Below, in pieces: positions 1 to 9,400 of a stretch of 60,048 nucleotides of DNA. The stretch is from a delta proteobacterium ML8_F1 (GTDB taxonomy: Bacteria; Bacillota; Clostridia; Peptostreptococcales; Acidaminobacteraceae): contig LQBE01000040.1 in NCBI GenBank assembly GCA_002029975.1, forward strand, positions 73,066-133,113. Direction: 5' to 3'. Every line of letters begins with the position of its first letter. Position 1 is the first letter of the stretch. A program made the position numbers and the translations under genes. Below the pieces are notes generated by a model that was not told the DNA's origin, ran no database searches, and worked only from the letters and a program-made list of their open reading frames with translations.

Positions 1-258
1 TTATACGAATCCCTGTGGAATCTGCTCATTTTTGCTTTTCTTCTTTATTACATGAAAAGGCTGACCTTCAAAGGTGAAGGCTTCCTGCTGTATGGCATTC
101 TGTATTCCCTGGGCCGGTTCTTTATCGAAGGGCTCAGAACGGATTCTCTGATGCTCGGAGAGTACCGGGTGGCTCAACTGATCAGTGTTGTCACGATTGT
201 CCTTTTTTCGGGGCTGATCGTGTGGATGAGAAAAAAGGGCTATAAGAAAAGGCTCTGA
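1..258 (+). CDS. lgt: Prolipoprotein diacylglyceryl transferase, C-terminal fragment
   Basis: The reading frame is open from base 1, so the gene is cut by the window edge; 85 C-terminal residues are visible. The peptide starts LYESLWNL, contains [13 protein letters not shown] and RVAQL, and ends in a membrane helix and a basic tail (KKGYKKRL). These are the usual last blocks of Lgt, the membrane enzyme that moves diacylglycerol from phosphatidylglycerol to the lipobox cysteine of prelipoproteins. At least two hydrophobic segments are visible. A strong terminator follows, so lgt closes the preceding unit and the dcw cluster begins a new one. The N-terminal part with the catalytic region is not in the window. 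Confidence 0.9.
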   Translation, partial: LYESLWNLLIFAFLLYYMKRLTFKGEGFLLYGILYSLGRFFIEGLRTDSLMLGEYRVAQLISVVTIVLFSGLIVWMRKKGYKKRL

Positions 259-288
259 TCAAATTTGCAAAGGTATCTCAAAGGACTG

Positions 289-330
289 AAACCTCTATTA
301 AAGTGGCTGAGAATAGAGGTTTTTTTTTAT
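289..330 (+). terminator. Rho-independent terminator after lgt
   Basis: AAACCTCTATT (289-299) pairs perfectly with AATAGAGGTTT (312-322) around a 12-base loop. A run of nine T follows at 320-328. It separates lgt from the mraZ promoter region. Confidence 0.9.
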
Positions 331-336
331 TTTTTG

Positions 337-380
337 TGGAAATAGTCGCAAAAGTGGTGTATAGTGGAGAAAAGTGGGGT
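337..380 (+). promoter_or_regulatory. mraZ promoter region with MraZ-type direct repeats
   Basis: Three directly repeated decamers lie end to end: AAAGTGGTGT (351-360), ATAGTGGAGA (361-370) and AAAGTGGGGT (371-380). GTGG therefore recurs exactly every 10 bases, at 354, 364 and 374. MraZ is known to bind arrays of GTGG-containing direct repeats in front of its own gene, so this is the probable operator for autorepression of the cluster. A possible -10 (TATAGT, 360-365) sits inside the array, with a weak -35 (TGGAAA, 337-342) 17 bases upstream. The repeats are seen directly; MraZ binding and the promoter elements are inferred. Confidence 0.75.
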
Positions 381-405
381 ATATTCCCTAACGAAGGTGG
401 CGCCA

Positions 406-837
406 ATGTTTATCGGTGAATATCAGCATAACATTGACAAAAAGGGCAGAATCAACGTTCCCAGCAAGTTCAGAAGCGAATTGGGGGATCGGTTTTATAT
501 GACCAAGGGTCTGGACGATTCCCTGTTCTGCTTTCCCCAGGAGGAATGGAAGATTTTCGAGGAAAAACTCAAGGGGCTGCCCTTGACCAACAAGAATGCC
601 CGGGGGTTCGTCCGGCTCTTCTTTTCAGGGGCGACGGAATGCGAGCTCGACTCCCAGGGAAGAATACTGATTCCACAGGTTCTCAGAGAACACGCGAAGA
701 TTGACAGGGAACTGATGATCATCGGAGTGGGAACCCGGGTCGAAATCTGGGCCTTGGACCAGTGGCGCCATTATACGGATCCGGAACAGATCAGTTATGA
801 CGAAATAGCCGAACATATGTCTGAATTGGGAATCTAG
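406..837 (+). CDS. mraZ: Transcriptional regulator MraZ
   Basis: A 143-residue protein with two SpoVT/AbrB-like swapped-hairpin domains, each carrying a D-x-x-G-R signature (DKKGR at residues 11-15 and DSQGR at 82-86). It begins [11 protein letters not shown], the usual MraZ start. The frame is open 14 codons further upstream to a GTG at 364, but that start would lie inside the operator repeats; ATG 406 has GAAGGTGG ahead of it and gives the family length. MraZ forms ring-shaped oligomers on DNA and represses the dcw operon. It is first in the cluster, 10 bases before rsmH, as in most bacteria. Confidence 0.95.
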   Translation: MFIGEYQHNIDKKGRINVPSKFRSELGDRFYMTKGLDDSLFCFPQEEWKIFEEKLKGLPLTNKNARGFVRLFFSGATECELDSQGRILIPQVLREHAKIDRELMIIGVGTRVEIWALDQWRHYTDPEQISYDEIAEHMSELGI

Positions 838-847
838 GTGGGATAAT

Positions 848-1780
848 ATGTCATTCAATCATTACAGTGTGATGCTCAAGGAAGTCATCGAAGGACTCGA
901 CATCAAGCCTGACGGGGTATACCTTGACGGAACCTTAGGCGGTGCCGGCCACGCCCGGGCGGTGGCGGGACATCTTGAAAATGGCATTCTGATCGGCATC
1001 GACCAGGACCAGGAGGCTCTCGCCTACGCAAAGGAACAGCTGTCGGAGTTCAAGGGACGCTGTATCCTGGTCCACGACAATTTCTCCAATATAGAGCGCA
1101 TCCTGAAGGAACTTGAAATCCCGCATGTTGACGGGATTCTCCTGGATCTGGGAGTTTCCTCCTATCAGCTGGATACCGCTCAAAGAGGATTCTCATACAA
1201 TCAGGATGCCCCCCTTGACATGCGGATGGACCAGACCGCCGGTCTGAAGGCCTCGGATGTGGTGAATGACTACTCTGAGGAGGAGCTTTCCCGAATTATC
1301 ATGGCCTATGGCGAGGAACGGTGGGCCCAGCGGATTGCCGCTTTTATTGTCACCCAGCGGAGCATCAAACCGATTGAAACCACCTTTGAACTGGTGGAGG
1401 TCATCAAAAAAGCCATCCCCAAAAATGCCAGAAGAGACGGCCCCCACCCGGCCAAGAGAACATTTCAGGCAATTCGCATTGAAGTCAACAATGAACTGGG
1501 AATCATTCAAAGAGCCATTGAAGAGGGTGTGGAACACCTGGCTCCTGGGGGGAGAATTGCTGTCATCACCTTCCATTCTCTTGAAGACCGGCTGGTCAAA
1601 AACACTTTCAAAACCCTGAGTCTTGACTGCATTTGTCCACCTGAAGCGCCGATATGCACCTGCAACCACCGGGCGAAGGTGAGGGTAATTACCCGGAAAC
1701 CCCTGCTGCCCGGTCTGAAGGAGCTGGAGTTCAATCCGCGGTCCCGCAGTGCAAAACTCAGAATTGCAGAGAAACTTTAA
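848..1780 (+). CDS. rsmH: 16S rRNA (cytosine(1402)-N4)-methyltransferase RsmH
   Basis: A 310-residue class I SAM-dependent methyltransferase (formerly MraW). The SAM loop [11 protein letters not shown] is at residues 26-36. Other family blocks are [30 protein letters not shown]-like ([10 protein letters not shown]) and [10 protein letters not shown], with a C-terminal cysteine-containing segment ([14 protein letters not shown]) and a basic end [10 protein letters not shown]. It methylates N4 of C1402 in the ribosomal P site. It starts 10 bases after mraZ with AGGTGGG upstream, and its stop is followed closely by the ftsL ribosome binding site. Length and order match other Bacillota dcw clusters. 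Confidence 0.97.
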   Translation: MSFNHYSVMLKEVIEGLDIKPDGVYLDGTLGGAGHARAVAGHLENGILIGIDQDQEALAYAKEQLSEFKGRCILVHDNFSNIERILKELEIPHVDGILLDLGVSSYQLDTAQRGFSYNQDAPLDMRMDQTAGLKASDVVNDYSEEELSRIIMAYGEERWAQRIAAFIVTQRSIKPIETTFELVEVIKKAIPKNARRDGPHPAKRTFQAIRIEVNNELGIIQRAIEEGVEHLAPGGRIAVITFHSLEDRLVKNTFKTLSLDCICPPEAPICTCNHRAKVRVITRKPLLPGLKELEFNPRSRSAKLRIAEKL

Positions 1781-1796
1781 AGAAGGAGGCGCTCAA

Positions 1797-2303
1797 GTGG
1801 CTACCGTCAACAGTGTCGATTCCTATCTGTATGAGGAAATTCTTTCCAGGGATATCACTGGCAAGACTGCGAAATTGAGACAATCCATGGGAAAAAGCCA
1901 CAGCAGGTCAAGAATTTTGAATCATTTGCTGGGTGTTCTTTTTATCCTTGTGATTTTCGGTGCCATGGCAATGCTTCTATACCGATATGCTGAAATCAAT
2001 GAGATCAAATATTCGAATTTTGAACTCAAAAAGGAGATTCAGTCCCTGAATGTCGCCGTGGAGGAATTGAAGTATCAGCTTGACAGCGCTTCGAATCTCA
2101 AAACCATAGAGCACTATGCCACAACACAGCTGGGCATGCAGTATCCCCAGCCGCACCAGGTGGTCTACATTGAAAGCGGTACAAAATATGCCTTGGATAT
2201 TGAAAAAAATGAGAATTTGGGTGATAATAGTCCTGAAGTGCTGGGCTATGGTCAACCTCAGGAGAATCTGGTCAAGACCATTATCGGTTTCTTATGGAAC
2301 TAG
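1797..2303 (+). CDS. ftsL: Cell division protein FtsL-like (septum formation initiator type)
   Basis: A 168-residue bitopic membrane protein with a basic cytoplasmic N-terminus, one hydrophobic helix at about residues 42-62 and a predicted coiled coil at about 66-100 (EIKYSNFELKKEIQSL). A short conserved end follows (TIEHYATTQLGMQYP). This is the FtsL/DivIC plan. The start is GTG 1797, chosen because AAGGAGG lies at 1783-1789; the upstream in-frame ATG at 1749 lies inside rsmH and has no such site. FtsL bridges FtsQ/DivIB and the FtsW-PBP synthase at the septum. Position between rsmH and the PBP gene supports the call, although FtsL sequences are poorly conserved. Confidence 0.85.
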   Translation: MATVNSVDSYLYEEILSRDITGKTAKLRQSMGKSHSRSRILNHLLGVLFILVIFGAMAMLLYRYAEINEIKYSNFELKKEIQSLNVAVEELKYQLDSASNLKTIEHYATTQLGMQYPQPHQVVYIESGTKYALDIEKNENLGDNSPEVLGYGQPQENLVKTIIGFLWN

Positions 2304-2312
2304 GAGGCTAGG

Positions 2313-4289
2313 ATGAAAGATCTCATTATGAAAAGAAATCGAAGACTTACTGTCATATTGTTTTTGGTGAGTCTTATTTTTTTTGCATTGATTGTCAGGA
2401 TGTTTTTCATCCAGGTTGTCAAGGCGCAGGAGTATCAAACCCTGGCTGCCATGAACCGGACCCGGGACATTCCGATTCCGGCTCTTCGGGGAACCATTTT
2501 CGATCGAAACGGCACCAAACTGGCCTTCAGCCTCAAATCCTTCAGTATCTGGACCCGTCCCGATGAAATCATCGACGTTGAAACCGCCCTTGACGCCATG
2601 GACCAGGTGACAGACCTTGATTTTGAAGAAATCCATGAGAAATTCTCCCGGGAGACAGAACTGGTCAAAATCAAGAGAGGACTCAGCCAGGAGACCGCCA
2701 AAAGCATTGAAGCCCTTGATCTCAAGGGGGTCTGGGTCACTGAAGACATTCAAAGAGTCTACCCCTACAATGACTTTGCAGCCCATGTCATAGGTCATAC
2801 CACGGTGGACAATCAAGGGATATCCGGTATTGAGCAGGCATTTGATGATATAATGACGGGAATAGAGGGGAAGTATTACATCAGCACTGATGCCAGCGGC
2901 AGGCAGCTGGCCTATGGGACGGACAAGGTCTATCAGCCGGTCCAGGGCAACAATGTCATTCTCACCATTGATGAAGTCATCCAGCATTATCTTGAAAAAG
3001 CCCTTGAAGGGGCCTATGAAAAGAATCAGGCTCTGAAAACCCTGGGCATCGTAATGGACCCGGCAACCGGAGAGATTCTTGCCATGGCCTCTAAGCCCGA
3101 TTATGACCTCAACGTTCCGAGGGTGCCCTTGAAGGCCTATGGGGACATCGATATAGAGACCCTCGATGAAGCGGAACAAGTGAAGACCTGGTCTGCCATG
3201 TGGACCAATCCCCTGGTGAGCAGTCTCTATGAACCCGGCAGTGTTTTCAAAGTCATTACAGCCTCGGCGGGACTCGAGGAGAATGTCGTAACGCCTTACA
3301 CAGAATTCGACGCCCACGGGTATCTCATGGTGGATGGCGTCAAGATCAGTTGCTGGTCCTCCCACAATCCCCACGGGCACCAGACCCTCACCGAGGGTCT
3401 GGAAAACAGCTGCAATCCTGTTTTCATGGAAACTCAGATGGCCCTGGGCAAGGCCCCCTTTTACGACTACATTGAAAATTTCGGCTTCACAAAAAAAACC
3501 GGCATTGCCCTGCCGGCGGAGGCCAGTCCCATGGTGGTTCCCGGGGATACAATGAACAACGTGGAAGCTGCGACCATGAGTTTCGGACAGGGCCTTTCAG
3601 TCACTCCCCTGCAGATGATCATGGCAGTCGGTGCCATTGCCAATGACGGGGTATTGATGAAGCCCATGATTGTCAAGGCCGTCACCGATGAAAAGGGGGA
3701 GGTCGTCGAAGAATATTCTCCGGAACCTGTCAGGCAGGTCATCAGCGGACAGACCGCTCTTGAGATGCGGTTGATGATGGAGTCTGTCGTTGACAACGGC
3801 AGTGGCGGCAATGCCAAGATTCCAGGCATCAGGGTGGCCGGGAAAACCGGAACCTCCCAGAAGATTTTTGAAGGCGCCTATTCGGACGACTTGTCCTGGG
3901 CCTCCTTCACGGCGATTGTTCCGGTGGACAATCCTGAGCTGGTGGTTCTTGTCATCGTGGACGAGCCGGCCTTCAGCGATTTCGGGTCTGTGGTGGCGGC
4001 ACCCATTGTAAGGGAAATCCTGGAGGACACCCTGAGATATCTCGGCATCAACCCCGAAAAGGAGTCTTTGGACCAGGTTGTTGTAGTTCCTGATTTCACA
4101 GGGATGAGTTACTCTGAGGCGAAGAAGACGGCGGAGGACCTGGGTCTTGCCGTCAGTGTTTCTGCCACTAGTGAAGTGACTGACAACCACTGGGTTTCAG
4201 AGCAGTTTCCCATGAAGCACAAGGATGTCGCCAGGGGTTCAATGGTGATTTTAAGGATTGAGGAGGTGGTGGACAATGAAGCTCAGTGA
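2313..4289 (+). CDS. Division-type class B penicillin-binding protein with one PASTA domain (FtsI/SpoVD family)
   Basis: A 658-residue transpeptidase. There is one N-terminal membrane helix (about residues 12-34), then the PBP dimerisation domain beginning near PALRGTIFDRNG. The transpeptidase domain has SVFK (catalytic Ser310), SCN (366-368) and KTGT (511-514). A single C-terminal PASTA domain starts near VVVPDFTGMSYSEA. It cross-links septal peptidoglycan together with FtsW. AGGAGG precedes ATG 2313. In spore formers this position may hold pbpB, spoVD or both; only one gene is present here. No other sporulation gene was seen, so a vegetative FtsI/PBP2B role is more likely, but the family cannot be split by eye. 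Confidence 0.93.
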   Translation: MKDLIMKRNRRLTVILFLVSLIFFALIVRMFFIQVVKAQEYQTLAAMNRTRDIPIPALRGTIFDRNGTKLAFSLKSFSIWTRPDEIIDVETALDAMDQVTDLDFEEIHEKFSRETELVKIKRGLSQETAKSIEALDLKGVWVTEDIQRVYPYNDFAAHVIGHTTVDNQGISGIEQAFDDIMTGIEGKYYISTDASGRQLAYGTDKVYQPVQGNNVILTIDEVIQHYLEKALEGAYEKNQALKTLGIVMDPATGEILAMASKPDYDLNVPRVPLKAYGDIDIETLDEAEQVKTWSAMWTNPLVSSLYEPGSVFKVITASAGLEENVVTPYTEFDAHGYLMVDGVKISCWSSHNPHGHQTLTEGLENSCNPVFMETQMALGKAPFYDYIENFGFTKKTGIALPAEASPMVVPGDTMNNVEAATMSFGQGLSVTPLQMIMAVGAIANDGVLMKPMIVKAVTDEKGEVVEEYSPEPVRQVISGQTALEMRLMMESVVDNGSGGNAKIPGIRVAGKTGTSQKIFEGAYSDDLSWASFTAIVPVDNPELVVLVIVDEPAFSDFGSVVAAPIVREILEDTLRYLGINPEKESLDQVVVVPDFTGMSYSEAKKTAEDLGLAVSVSATSEVTDNHWVSEQFPMKHKDVARGSMVILRIEEVVDNEAQ

Positions 4290-5721
4290 ATGCCTGGCAG
4301 GGATTGAGTACACTGGACAGATTGATGAGGACCTGACCATCAGGGCCATCGCCTATGATTCCAGAAAAGTCACCCCGGACAGTCTCTTTGTGGCCATCGA
4401 AGGCCACCGGACGGATGGTCACGCCTATGTGGCCCAAGCCAGGGAAAAGGGGGCGGTGGCCTTTGTGGTGGCCAAGGATATCCCCCTGGATGCACCCCGG
4501 ATAAAGGTTCAGAATCCCAGGGAGGCCCTCTCGGTGATTGCCAGGAATTTCTATGGGGCGCCCAGTGAAAAATTGAAGATTATGGGGGTGACCGGCACCA
4601 ATGGCAAGACCTCGATCACCCATATCGCCAGAGACCTTCTGAGTCGGATGGGCTATCCCTCCGGACTCATCGGCACCATTCACAATCTTGTGGGTGACCG
4701 GGAGCTGCCCGCCAGCGTCACCACTCCCGAGTCCCTGGAACTGCAGGCCCTCTTCGAAAAAATGATCCATCAGGGGATTGACTACTGCGTCATGGAGGTG
4801 AGCTCTCACGCCCTGAGTCTTTCACGGGTGGACCACGTGGATTTCAATGTGGGGGTTTTTTCAAATCTGACCCAGGACCATCTGGATTACCACAAAGACA
4901 TGGCATCCTATTTCGATGCCAAGAAAAAGCTTTTCACTCTGGTGGAGCACATGGTGGTCAATCTGGACTGTCCCTACGGCCGCAGACTTTTGGAAGCCGT
5001 TGACAAACAGCACCTGACCTACGGCGTCGCCCATCAGGGGGACCTGTGGGCGACACAGATCAACTACACCCCCGAAGGCACTGAATTCACCCTCAACTAC
5101 CGGGGAGGAACTTACGGGGTGAGGACTCCCTATCTGGGGGAAATCTACGTCAGCAACTTTCTAGGGGCGCTGGGAGGCCTTTTAGGTCTTGGATTCTCCA
5201 TAGACCGCTTGCTTGCTGCCACCGGGGGCCTGAGGCCGGTCCGGGGGAGGCTGGAAAGGGTGCTCAATCCCCTGGGGGCGATGATTCTGGTGGACTACGC
5301 CCACACTCCGGATGCCCTGAAGAATCTTTTGCAGATCGGGAGGTCCCTGACTAAAAAAAGGCTGATCTGTGTTTTTGGCTGCGGGGGTGACCGGGACAAG
5401 GGCAAGCGTCCCCGGATGGGGGCCATTGCCCAGGAACTGGCTGATCTGACCATCATCACCAGTGACAATCCCAGAAGTGAGGATCCCCGGGCCATTCTCA
5501 AGGACATTCTTCAAGGAATGCCGCCGGAGGCAAAAAACCGGCAGCTGGAGGTGGACCGTCGACAGGCCATTGAGATGGCTTTGACTGTGGCGGCTCCGGG
5601 GGATGCCGTGATTATTGCGGGAAAGGGTCATGAAACCTATCAGATTCTTGGAGAAACTGTCATCCATTTTTCTGATGTGGAAGTGGTGGAGGAGTTTTTT
5701 GAAAGGATGAACCGCTTATGA
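4276..5721 (+). CDS. murE: UDP-MurNAc-L-Ala-D-Glu: meso-2,6-diaminopimelate ligase
   Basis: A 481-residue Mur ligase. It adds the third amino acid of the peptidoglycan stem peptide in the cytoplasm, using ATP. The P-loop is GVTGTNGKTS (104-113). DNPR at 397-400 is the signature that contacts meso-diaminopimelate in DAP-adding MurE, so an A1-gamma type wall is expected. ATG 4276 was chosen over an in-frame start at 4258 because GAGGAGGTGG (4260-4269) sits at good spacing and the product then begins MKLSECL. It overlaps the end of the PBP gene by 14 bases and shares ATGA with murF. The DapF gene at 31944 fits a DAP-based wall. Confidence 0.97.
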   Translation: MKLSECLAGIEYTGQIDEDLTIRAIAYDSRKVTPDSLFVAIEGHRTDGHAYVAQAREKGAVAFVVAKDIPLDAPRIKVQNPREALSVIARNFYGAPSEKLKIMGVTGTNGKTSITHIARDLLSRMGYPSGLIGTIHNLVGDRELPASVTTPESLELQALFEKMIHQGIDYCVMEVSSHALSLSRVDHVDFNVGVFSNLTQDHLDYHKDMASYFDAKKKLFTLVEHMVVNLDCPYGRRLLEAVDKQHLTYGVAHQGDLWATQINYTPEGTEFTLNYRGGTYGVRTPYLGEIYVSNFLGALGGLLGLGFSIDRLLAATGGLRPVRGRLERVLNPLGAMILVDYAHTPDALKNLLQIGRSLTKKRLICVFGCGGDRDKGKRPRMGAIAQELADLTIITSDNPRSEDPRAILKDILQGMPPEAKNRQLEVDRRQAIEMALTVAAPGDAVIIAGKGHETYQILGETVIHFSDVEVVEEFFERMNRL

Positions 5722-7100
5722 GAAAAATGACCTTTAAAACCCTGGCTGCCGTCACCGGGGGAAGAATCCAGGAGATTGATGCATCCAGGGAGGTGGCTCT
5801 CTCCCAGGTGCAGACCGACTCCAGGCAGCTGGTGCCGGGCGGTCTTTTTCTGCCTCTTGCGGGGGAACATTTCGACGGACACGATTTTATCCTGGAGGCT
5901 CTGGCCCGGGGGGCGTCGTCTAGTCTGTGCTCGTCAGAGTATTTTTCAAACCACAAAGAAGCTCTTGAAAACAAGCCCCTGGTGATTGTCGAGGATACCC
6001 TGGGGGCTCTCAGGGATATGGCCCGGTGGGTGATCAGGGATTCAAAAGCCACAGTGATTGCCATCACCGGTTCCACCGGGAAAACCAGTACAAAGGATTT
6101 CATTGACAGCGCCCTGAGAACCACTTTTACTACCGCCAAGACCAAAGGAAATTTCAACAATGAAATCGGGATGTCCCTGAGTATTCTCAGTGCCGGTGCC
6201 GACACGGAAATATTTGTACTGGAAATGGGGATGAATCATCCGGGGGAGATCCGCCGTCTAGTCGACATTGCGCCGCCGGATATTGCCGTAATCACCAATA
6301 TCGGCGTCAGCCATATCGAGTTTCTCGGTTCCCGGGAGAATATCCTCAAGGCCAAGCTGGAAATCACTCAGAACATGGGCGGGGAGGGTCTGCTGCTTCT
6401 CAATGGGGAGGATGACCTTTTAAGTGCCCTTGTTCACAGAGACTGGCCCTTCAGGGTTGAAACCTTTGGAGAAAAAGAGCATGTCGACCACCGCCTTGAA
6501 TCCGTCAGAATCAATGCAAAAAACACCTATGACTACAAGCTTTCCCAAATAGGCATCACTCTGGGGGTCTACGGAAGGCACAATGTCCTCAACAGCGCCC
6601 CCGGTGTCATTATCGGCAAGAAACTCGGTGTGGATGCCAAAGCCATCCAAAGCGGCATTGAAGGCTACCGGGGGGAGAAGATGCGTCTGAGCCTGCAGAC
6701 CACACCAAGACAGGTTGAAATCATCAATGATGCCTACAATGCCAGTGTGGATTCCTACAGCAGCGCTCTGACGCTGGCTTACCAACTTAAAAAAAACAGG
6801 CTGGCTCTTTTTTTCGGAGACATCTTCGAGATGGGGGACCTTTCGGCTCAGGGACATCGCGAGGTGGCGGATATGATCAACCCTGAGGAGACTTTTTTGA
6901 TTCTCACCAAGGGCAGGGCCTCGAAAATCATCGGAGAAAGACTCCTTGAGCGGGGAATCGATCCGGCCTGCTGGATTCATGTGGCGACCTTCGAGGAGGC
7001 GGCGCGGATTCTCAATCAAAAACTGGAGCCCGGAGATCATCTGCTGATCAAGGGCTCGAGAGGCATGGCCATGGAAAGGGTCATTCCTTTACTGGCATAG
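5718..7100 (+). CDS. murF: UDP-MurNAc-tripeptide: D-alanyl-D-alanine ligase
   Basis: A 460-residue Mur ligase that joins D-Ala-D-Ala to the UDP-MurNAc tripeptide, the last cytoplasmic peptide step. The P-loop is GSTGKTST (118-125), the form typical of MurF. The middle domain contains KGNFNNEIG and LEMGMNHPGEI, and the C-terminal domain contains NDAYNAS, FGDIFEMGD and KGSRGMAME. ATG 5718 shares ATGA with the murE stop, so translation is probably coupled. The stop is 8 bases before mraY, which has its own AGGAGG. Length and gene order are standard. Confidence 0.97.
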   Translation: MRKMTFKTLAAVTGGRIQEIDASREVALSQVQTDSRQLVPGGLFLPLAGEHFDGHDFILEALARGASSSLCSSEYFSNHKEALENKPLVIVEDTLGALRDMARWVIRDSKATVIAITGSTGKTSTKDFIDSALRTTFTTAKTKGNFNNEIGMSLSILSAGADTEIFVLEMGMNHPGEIRRLVDIAPPDIAVITNIGVSHIEFLGSRENILKAKLEITQNMGGEGLLLLNGEDDLLSALVHRDWPFRVETFGEKEHVDHRLESVRINAKNTYDYKLSQIGITLGVYGRHNVLNSAPGVIIGKKLGVDAKAIQSGIEGYRGEKMRLSLQTTPRQVEIINDAYNASVDSYSSALTLAYQLKKNRLALFFGDIFEMGDLSAQGHREVADMINPEETFLILTKGRASKIIGERLLERGIDPACWIHVATFEEAARILNQKLEPGDHLLIKGSRGMAMERVIPLLA

Positions 7101-7108
7101 GAGGTATT

Positions 7109-8065
7109 ATGGTTATCAACAATTTCGCGGTGCTAGTTTCATTTCTCACAGTGCTTTTGCTGGGGCCTGTCGTGATTCCCCTGCTCAAGAGAATGAAATT
7201 CGGGCAGACCATACGGGATGAGGGACCCCGGGCCCACCAGGTGAAATCGGGGACCCCCACCATGGGCGGGATTCTCTTCATCCTCGCCATAGTGGTCGGG
7301 GCAATGGGTGGGGGGCTGCATCGAAGTCCCTACGTCGTTGTGGTTGTCAGCCTGCTCCTGTTTGGTATTCTGGGCTTTGCAGATGACTATATCAAAGTGG
7401 TCCAAAAGAGAAATCTGGGGCTCAGGGCCTATCAAAAGCTTCTCGGCCAGACGGGTATCGCCCTGGTGATTGCCGGGATGACCTATCCGGCGGGGCGGGA
7501 ACTGCTGATTCCCCTGACAGGGGGCATCATGGACCTTGGCCTGTGGTATTACCCCTTCAGTGTCCTTTTCATGGTGTCGGTGGTCAATGCGGTGAATCTC
7601 ACCGACGGACTCGATGGACTGAGCACTGGTCTGAGTATCCTGTGCATGGTTTTTTATGTGGTAGTAGGCAGTCTGCGAGGTGATGTCCCCATGACCACGG
7701 GCAGTTTGATTTTCATCATGTCGCTCCTGGGATTTTTGTATTTCAACCGCTATCCTGCCCGGGTCTTCATGGGAGATACGGGTTCCCTGGCATTGGGAGG
7801 GTTTATCGGAGGAATGGCCCTGGTCAGCGGGACGCCCCTGTACATACTGGTCATCGGCGGTGTTTTTGTGGCAGAAACCCTCTCAGTGATTCTCCAGGTG
7901 GCTTCCTTCAAAACTACCGGAAAAAGGATTTTCAAAATGAGCCCCCTGCACCACCATTTCGAGCTTGTCGGCTGGTCCGAGAAAAAGGTGGTCGGCACCT
8001 TCTGGCTTGCCGGTGGACTGCTGAGCCTTCTGGGCATCGCCCTGTATCTGGGAGGGACCCCATGA
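7109..8065 (+). CDS. mraY: Phospho-N-acetylmuramoyl-pentapeptide transferase
   Basis: A 318-residue polytopic membrane enzyme with about ten hydrophobic helices. It transfers phospho-MurNAc-pentapeptide to undecaprenyl phosphate, forming lipid I. Signatures seen are the GTPTMGG block near the N-terminus, FADDYIK, NLTDGLDGL with the conserved Asp166, FMGDTGSLALGG and the HHHFE loop at 281-285. The start ATG 7109 follows TAGGAGGT. It ends in an ATGA overlap with murD. The protein is close to the family's usual length, and nothing unusual was seen. Confidence 0.97.
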   Translation: MVINNFAVLVSFLTVLLLGPVVIPLLKRMKFGQTIRDEGPRAHQVKSGTPTMGGILFILAIVVGAMGGGLHRSPYVVVVVSLLLFGILGFADDYIKVVQKRNLGLRAYQKLLGQTGIALVIAGMTYPAGRELLIPLTGGIMDLGLWYYPFSVLFMVSVVNAVNLTDGLDGLSTGLSILCMVFYVVVGSLRGDVPMTTGSLIFIMSLLGFLYFNRYPARVFMGDTGSLALGGFIGGMALVSGTPLYILVIGGVFVAETLSVILQVASFKTTGKRIFKMSPLHHHFELVGWSEKKVVGTFWLAGGLLSLLGIALYLGGTP

Positions 8066-9399
8066 AAAACAGAATTCTGGTGGTTGGTCTCGGGAAATCC
8101 GGCCGGGCCCTGGTTGAGGTCCTCTTGGCTGAAGGCCACGAGGTGGAGGTCTACGATTCAAAGTCCCTGGGGTGCTTCGAAAAGGACCTGCAGCGGCAAC
8201 TTGGCTTTTCAAGGGGGTATTTCAATGAATTGCCCGAGGCCATGGATTACGATTTTGTGGCCATGAGTCCCGGGGTGTCCCTGGATGAACCGGTGCCGAA
8301 ATGGGCTCTGAGGGAGTCGGTTCCTTTGAAGGGAGAGCTGGAAATTGCCTTTGAGCGCTCAAGGGGGGAATTTGTCGGGATAACCGGCACCAACGGGAAA
8401 ACCACCACCACCACCCTGACCTATGAAATTTTCAAAGAGTTCTTTCCACAGGTGGCCCTGGCGGGCAATATTGGTTTTCCTGCAGTGACCCAGGTGGGCC
8501 AGGCCCGGGAGAACACGATTTTTGTCACAGAAATCAGTTCCTTCCAGCTGGAGACCATCGAGCACTTCAAGCCGAAACTCGGGGGGATTCTGAATATCAC
8601 TCCGGACCATCTCAATCGACACAAGACCCTTGAAGCCTATACCGCGGCCAAGCTCCGACTGTTTGAAAACTACAGTGATCGGGATGTCAGAGTCTTGAAT
8701 TACGATGACGATTTTCTCAGAAGCTACGGTGAAGGCTTTGAAAGCACCTTTTTCTTCAGCAGAACCCAAAAACTTAAGCGGGGTTGCTGGGTTCGTGACG
8801 ACGGCATGATTGTCTGCGATGCCGGCAGGGGAGGGACGACGGTCATGTCCCTGAAGGAGATCCGCCTCCCCGGGGTCCACAATCTGGAAAATGTTCTGGC
8901 CGCCCTCAGTTTCGGTTTTTTATACGGCATCCCTGCTTCAGTCATGGCCAGGGTCGTGGGAGCATTCAAGGGGGTGGAGCATCGTCTGGAGATTTTTGCA
9001 CAAAAACGGGGAATCACCTTTATCAATGATTCAAAGGCCACCAATCCCGAGGCCACCATCAAAGCCATAGAAGCCATGGATGGCCCGACGATACTGATTG
9101 CCGGCGGCATGGACAAGGGGAGTGACTTCTCCCCCCTCATTGATACATTTTCTCCCTTTGTCAAGCATCTGTGTCTTTACGGTGAAACCAGGGAAATCTT
9201 CAAAAAAACAGCTCAAGCCAGAGGATACCCTCATGTCAGTACCCATGAAGACCTCGGGGAAGCCTTGGCTAAGGCCCTGGAGTTTGCCGGGGAAGGGGAC
9301 CGGATCCTCCTGTCCCCAGCCTGTGCCAGCTGGGACATGTATGACAATTTCGAGGTGCGGGGCAGGCATTTCAAAAATCTAGTGAACGAGTTGGTTTAG
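8062..9399 (+). CDS. murD: UDP-N-acetylmuramoyl-L-alanine: D-glutamate ligase
   Basis: A 445-residue Mur ligase adding D-Glu to UDP-MurNAc-L-Ala. It has an N-terminal Rossmann-type domain (VVGLGKSG), the P-loop GTNGKTTTT (from residue 109), the middle-domain block NITPDHLNRH, and the C-terminal blocks HRLE, NDSKATNPEAT and LLSPACASWDMY. Its ATG lies in the ATGA overlap with mraY and its stop is one base before the ftsW start. The pathway order murD before murE is chemically true but the genes are arranged E-F-Y-D, as in other dcw clusters. Confidence 0.97.
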   Translation: MKNRILVVGLGKSGRALVEVLLAEGHEVEVYDSKSLGCFEKDLQRQLGFSRGYFNELPEAMDYDFVAMSPGVSLDEPVPKWALRESVPLKGELEIAFERSRGEFVGITGTNGKTTTTTLTYEIFKEFFPQVALAGNIGFPAVTQVGQARENTIFVTEISSFQLETIEHFKPKLGGILNITPDHLNRHKTLEAYTAAKLRLFENYSDRDVRVLNYDDDFLRSYGEGFESTFFFSRTQKLKRGCWVRDDGMIVCDAGRGGTTVMSLKEIRLPGVHNLENVLAALSFGFLYGIPASVMARVVGAFKGVEHRLEIFAQKRGITFINDSKATNPEATIKAIEAMDGPTILIAGGMDKGSDFSPLIDTFSPFVKHLCLYGETREIFKKTAQARGYPHVSTHEDLGEALAKALEFAGEGDRILLSPACASWDMYDNFEVRGRHFKNLVNELV

Positions 9400-9400
9400 G

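Noticed and set aside
1749-1796. ATG 1749 as the ftsL start
   Set aside because: It is inside rsmH without a ribosome binding site, while GTG 1797 follows AAGGAGG.
2292-3380. Long open frame (362 codons) on the minus strand opposite the PBP gene
   Set aside because: It lies wholly opposite a well-supported transpeptidase gene, has no ribosome binding site, and its translation shows no recognisable domain. Such frames come from the codon use of the real gene.
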